Source: an uncultured Streptomyces sp.
GTDB taxonomy: Bacteria; Actinomycetota; Actinomycetes; Streptomycetales; Streptomycetaceae
Length of the DNA stretch: 6,293 nt
Direction: 5' to 3'
Assembly: GCA_946480485.1 (NCBI GenBank)
Contig: CAMLJW010000322.1
Location: 1 to 6,293 of the forward strand
Position numbers and translations under genes: made by a program. Each line of letters starts with the position of its first letter. Position 1 is the stretch's first letter. The notes below the pieces were generated by a model. That model had not been told where the DNA came from. It did no database searches and saw only the letters and a program-made list of their open reading frames with translations. This document shows, piece after piece, positions 6,235-6,293 of this stretch.

Positions 6235-6293
6235 GGGCCTGGAGGGGCCAAGGCATGAGGGGCCTGGAGGGGCCAAGGCATGAGGGGCCTGGA
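6235..6293. repeat. 25-bp tandem repeat, 2.4 copies, running off the window
   Basis: Two perfect 25-base copies (6235-6259 and 6260-6284) are followed by the first nine bases of a third (6285-6293), where the window ends. The unit begins GGGCCTGGAGGGGCCAAGG and finishes CATGAG. Each unit contains GGGCC words and one CATG. Total copy number is unknown. It looks like a minisatellite-type intergenic repeat; no function is evident. Confidence 0.9.

Noticed and set aside
5892..6281. Minus-strand 129-codon open frame upstream of the tRNA
   Set aside because: It starts in the tandem repeat, has no ribosome site or domain, and spans the likely tRNA promoter. Kept only as a possible gene fragment.
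6235..6293. CRISPR array
   Set aside because: The copies are directly adjacent with no spacers.

Overview
The window looks like high-GC actinobacterial DNA, most likely Streptomyces or a close relative. Coding frames have strongly G/C-rich third positions, start codons include TTG, and genes overlap through TGATG or 8-base overlaps. This assignment rests on composition and protein style alone, since no database could be searched.

Layout: (1) Positions 3-2626, plus strand, hold a translationally coupled pair. It consists of a type I-style N6-adenine DNA methyltransferase (HsdM family, 5' end probably beyond the window) and a two-TRD specificity subunit (HsdS family). Both read cleanly in one frame. 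No HsdR-type motor nuclease lies inside the window. (2) Positions 2697-5556, minus strand, hold a convergent two-gene operon. The upstream gene encodes a protein with an N-terminal winged-helix-like domain and an unrecognised C-terminal half. The downstream gene, starting at a TTG inside the end of the first, encodes an HKD/phospholipase-D-like protein of about 700 residues. The PLD gene is broken by four single-base indels (two +1, two -1, net zero). The upstream gene appears to carry a compensating -1/+1 pair that scrambles about 38-40 internal residues without closing the frame. (3) Positions 5557-5795 have no gene. They hold a contiguous duplication of an 11-bp word and a perfect 16-bp terminator hairpin. 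(4) Positions 5796-5869 are a tRNA-Pro(CGG) gene on the minus strand. (5) Positions 5870-6293 contain no convincing gene and end in a 25-bp tandem repeat that runs off the window.

Interpretation (inference): a defence-type cargo of methyltransferase, specificity subunit, DNA-binding protein and PLD nuclease lies on the 3' side of a tRNA-Pro gene. That is the usual side for tyrosine-integrase elements, and pSAM2 of Streptomyces ambofaciens is known to use a tRNA-Pro. The methyltransferase pair seems preserved while the nuclease operon is decaying. The alternative is that the indels, several of them at runs of five G/C, are sequencing errors and the PLD operon is intact.
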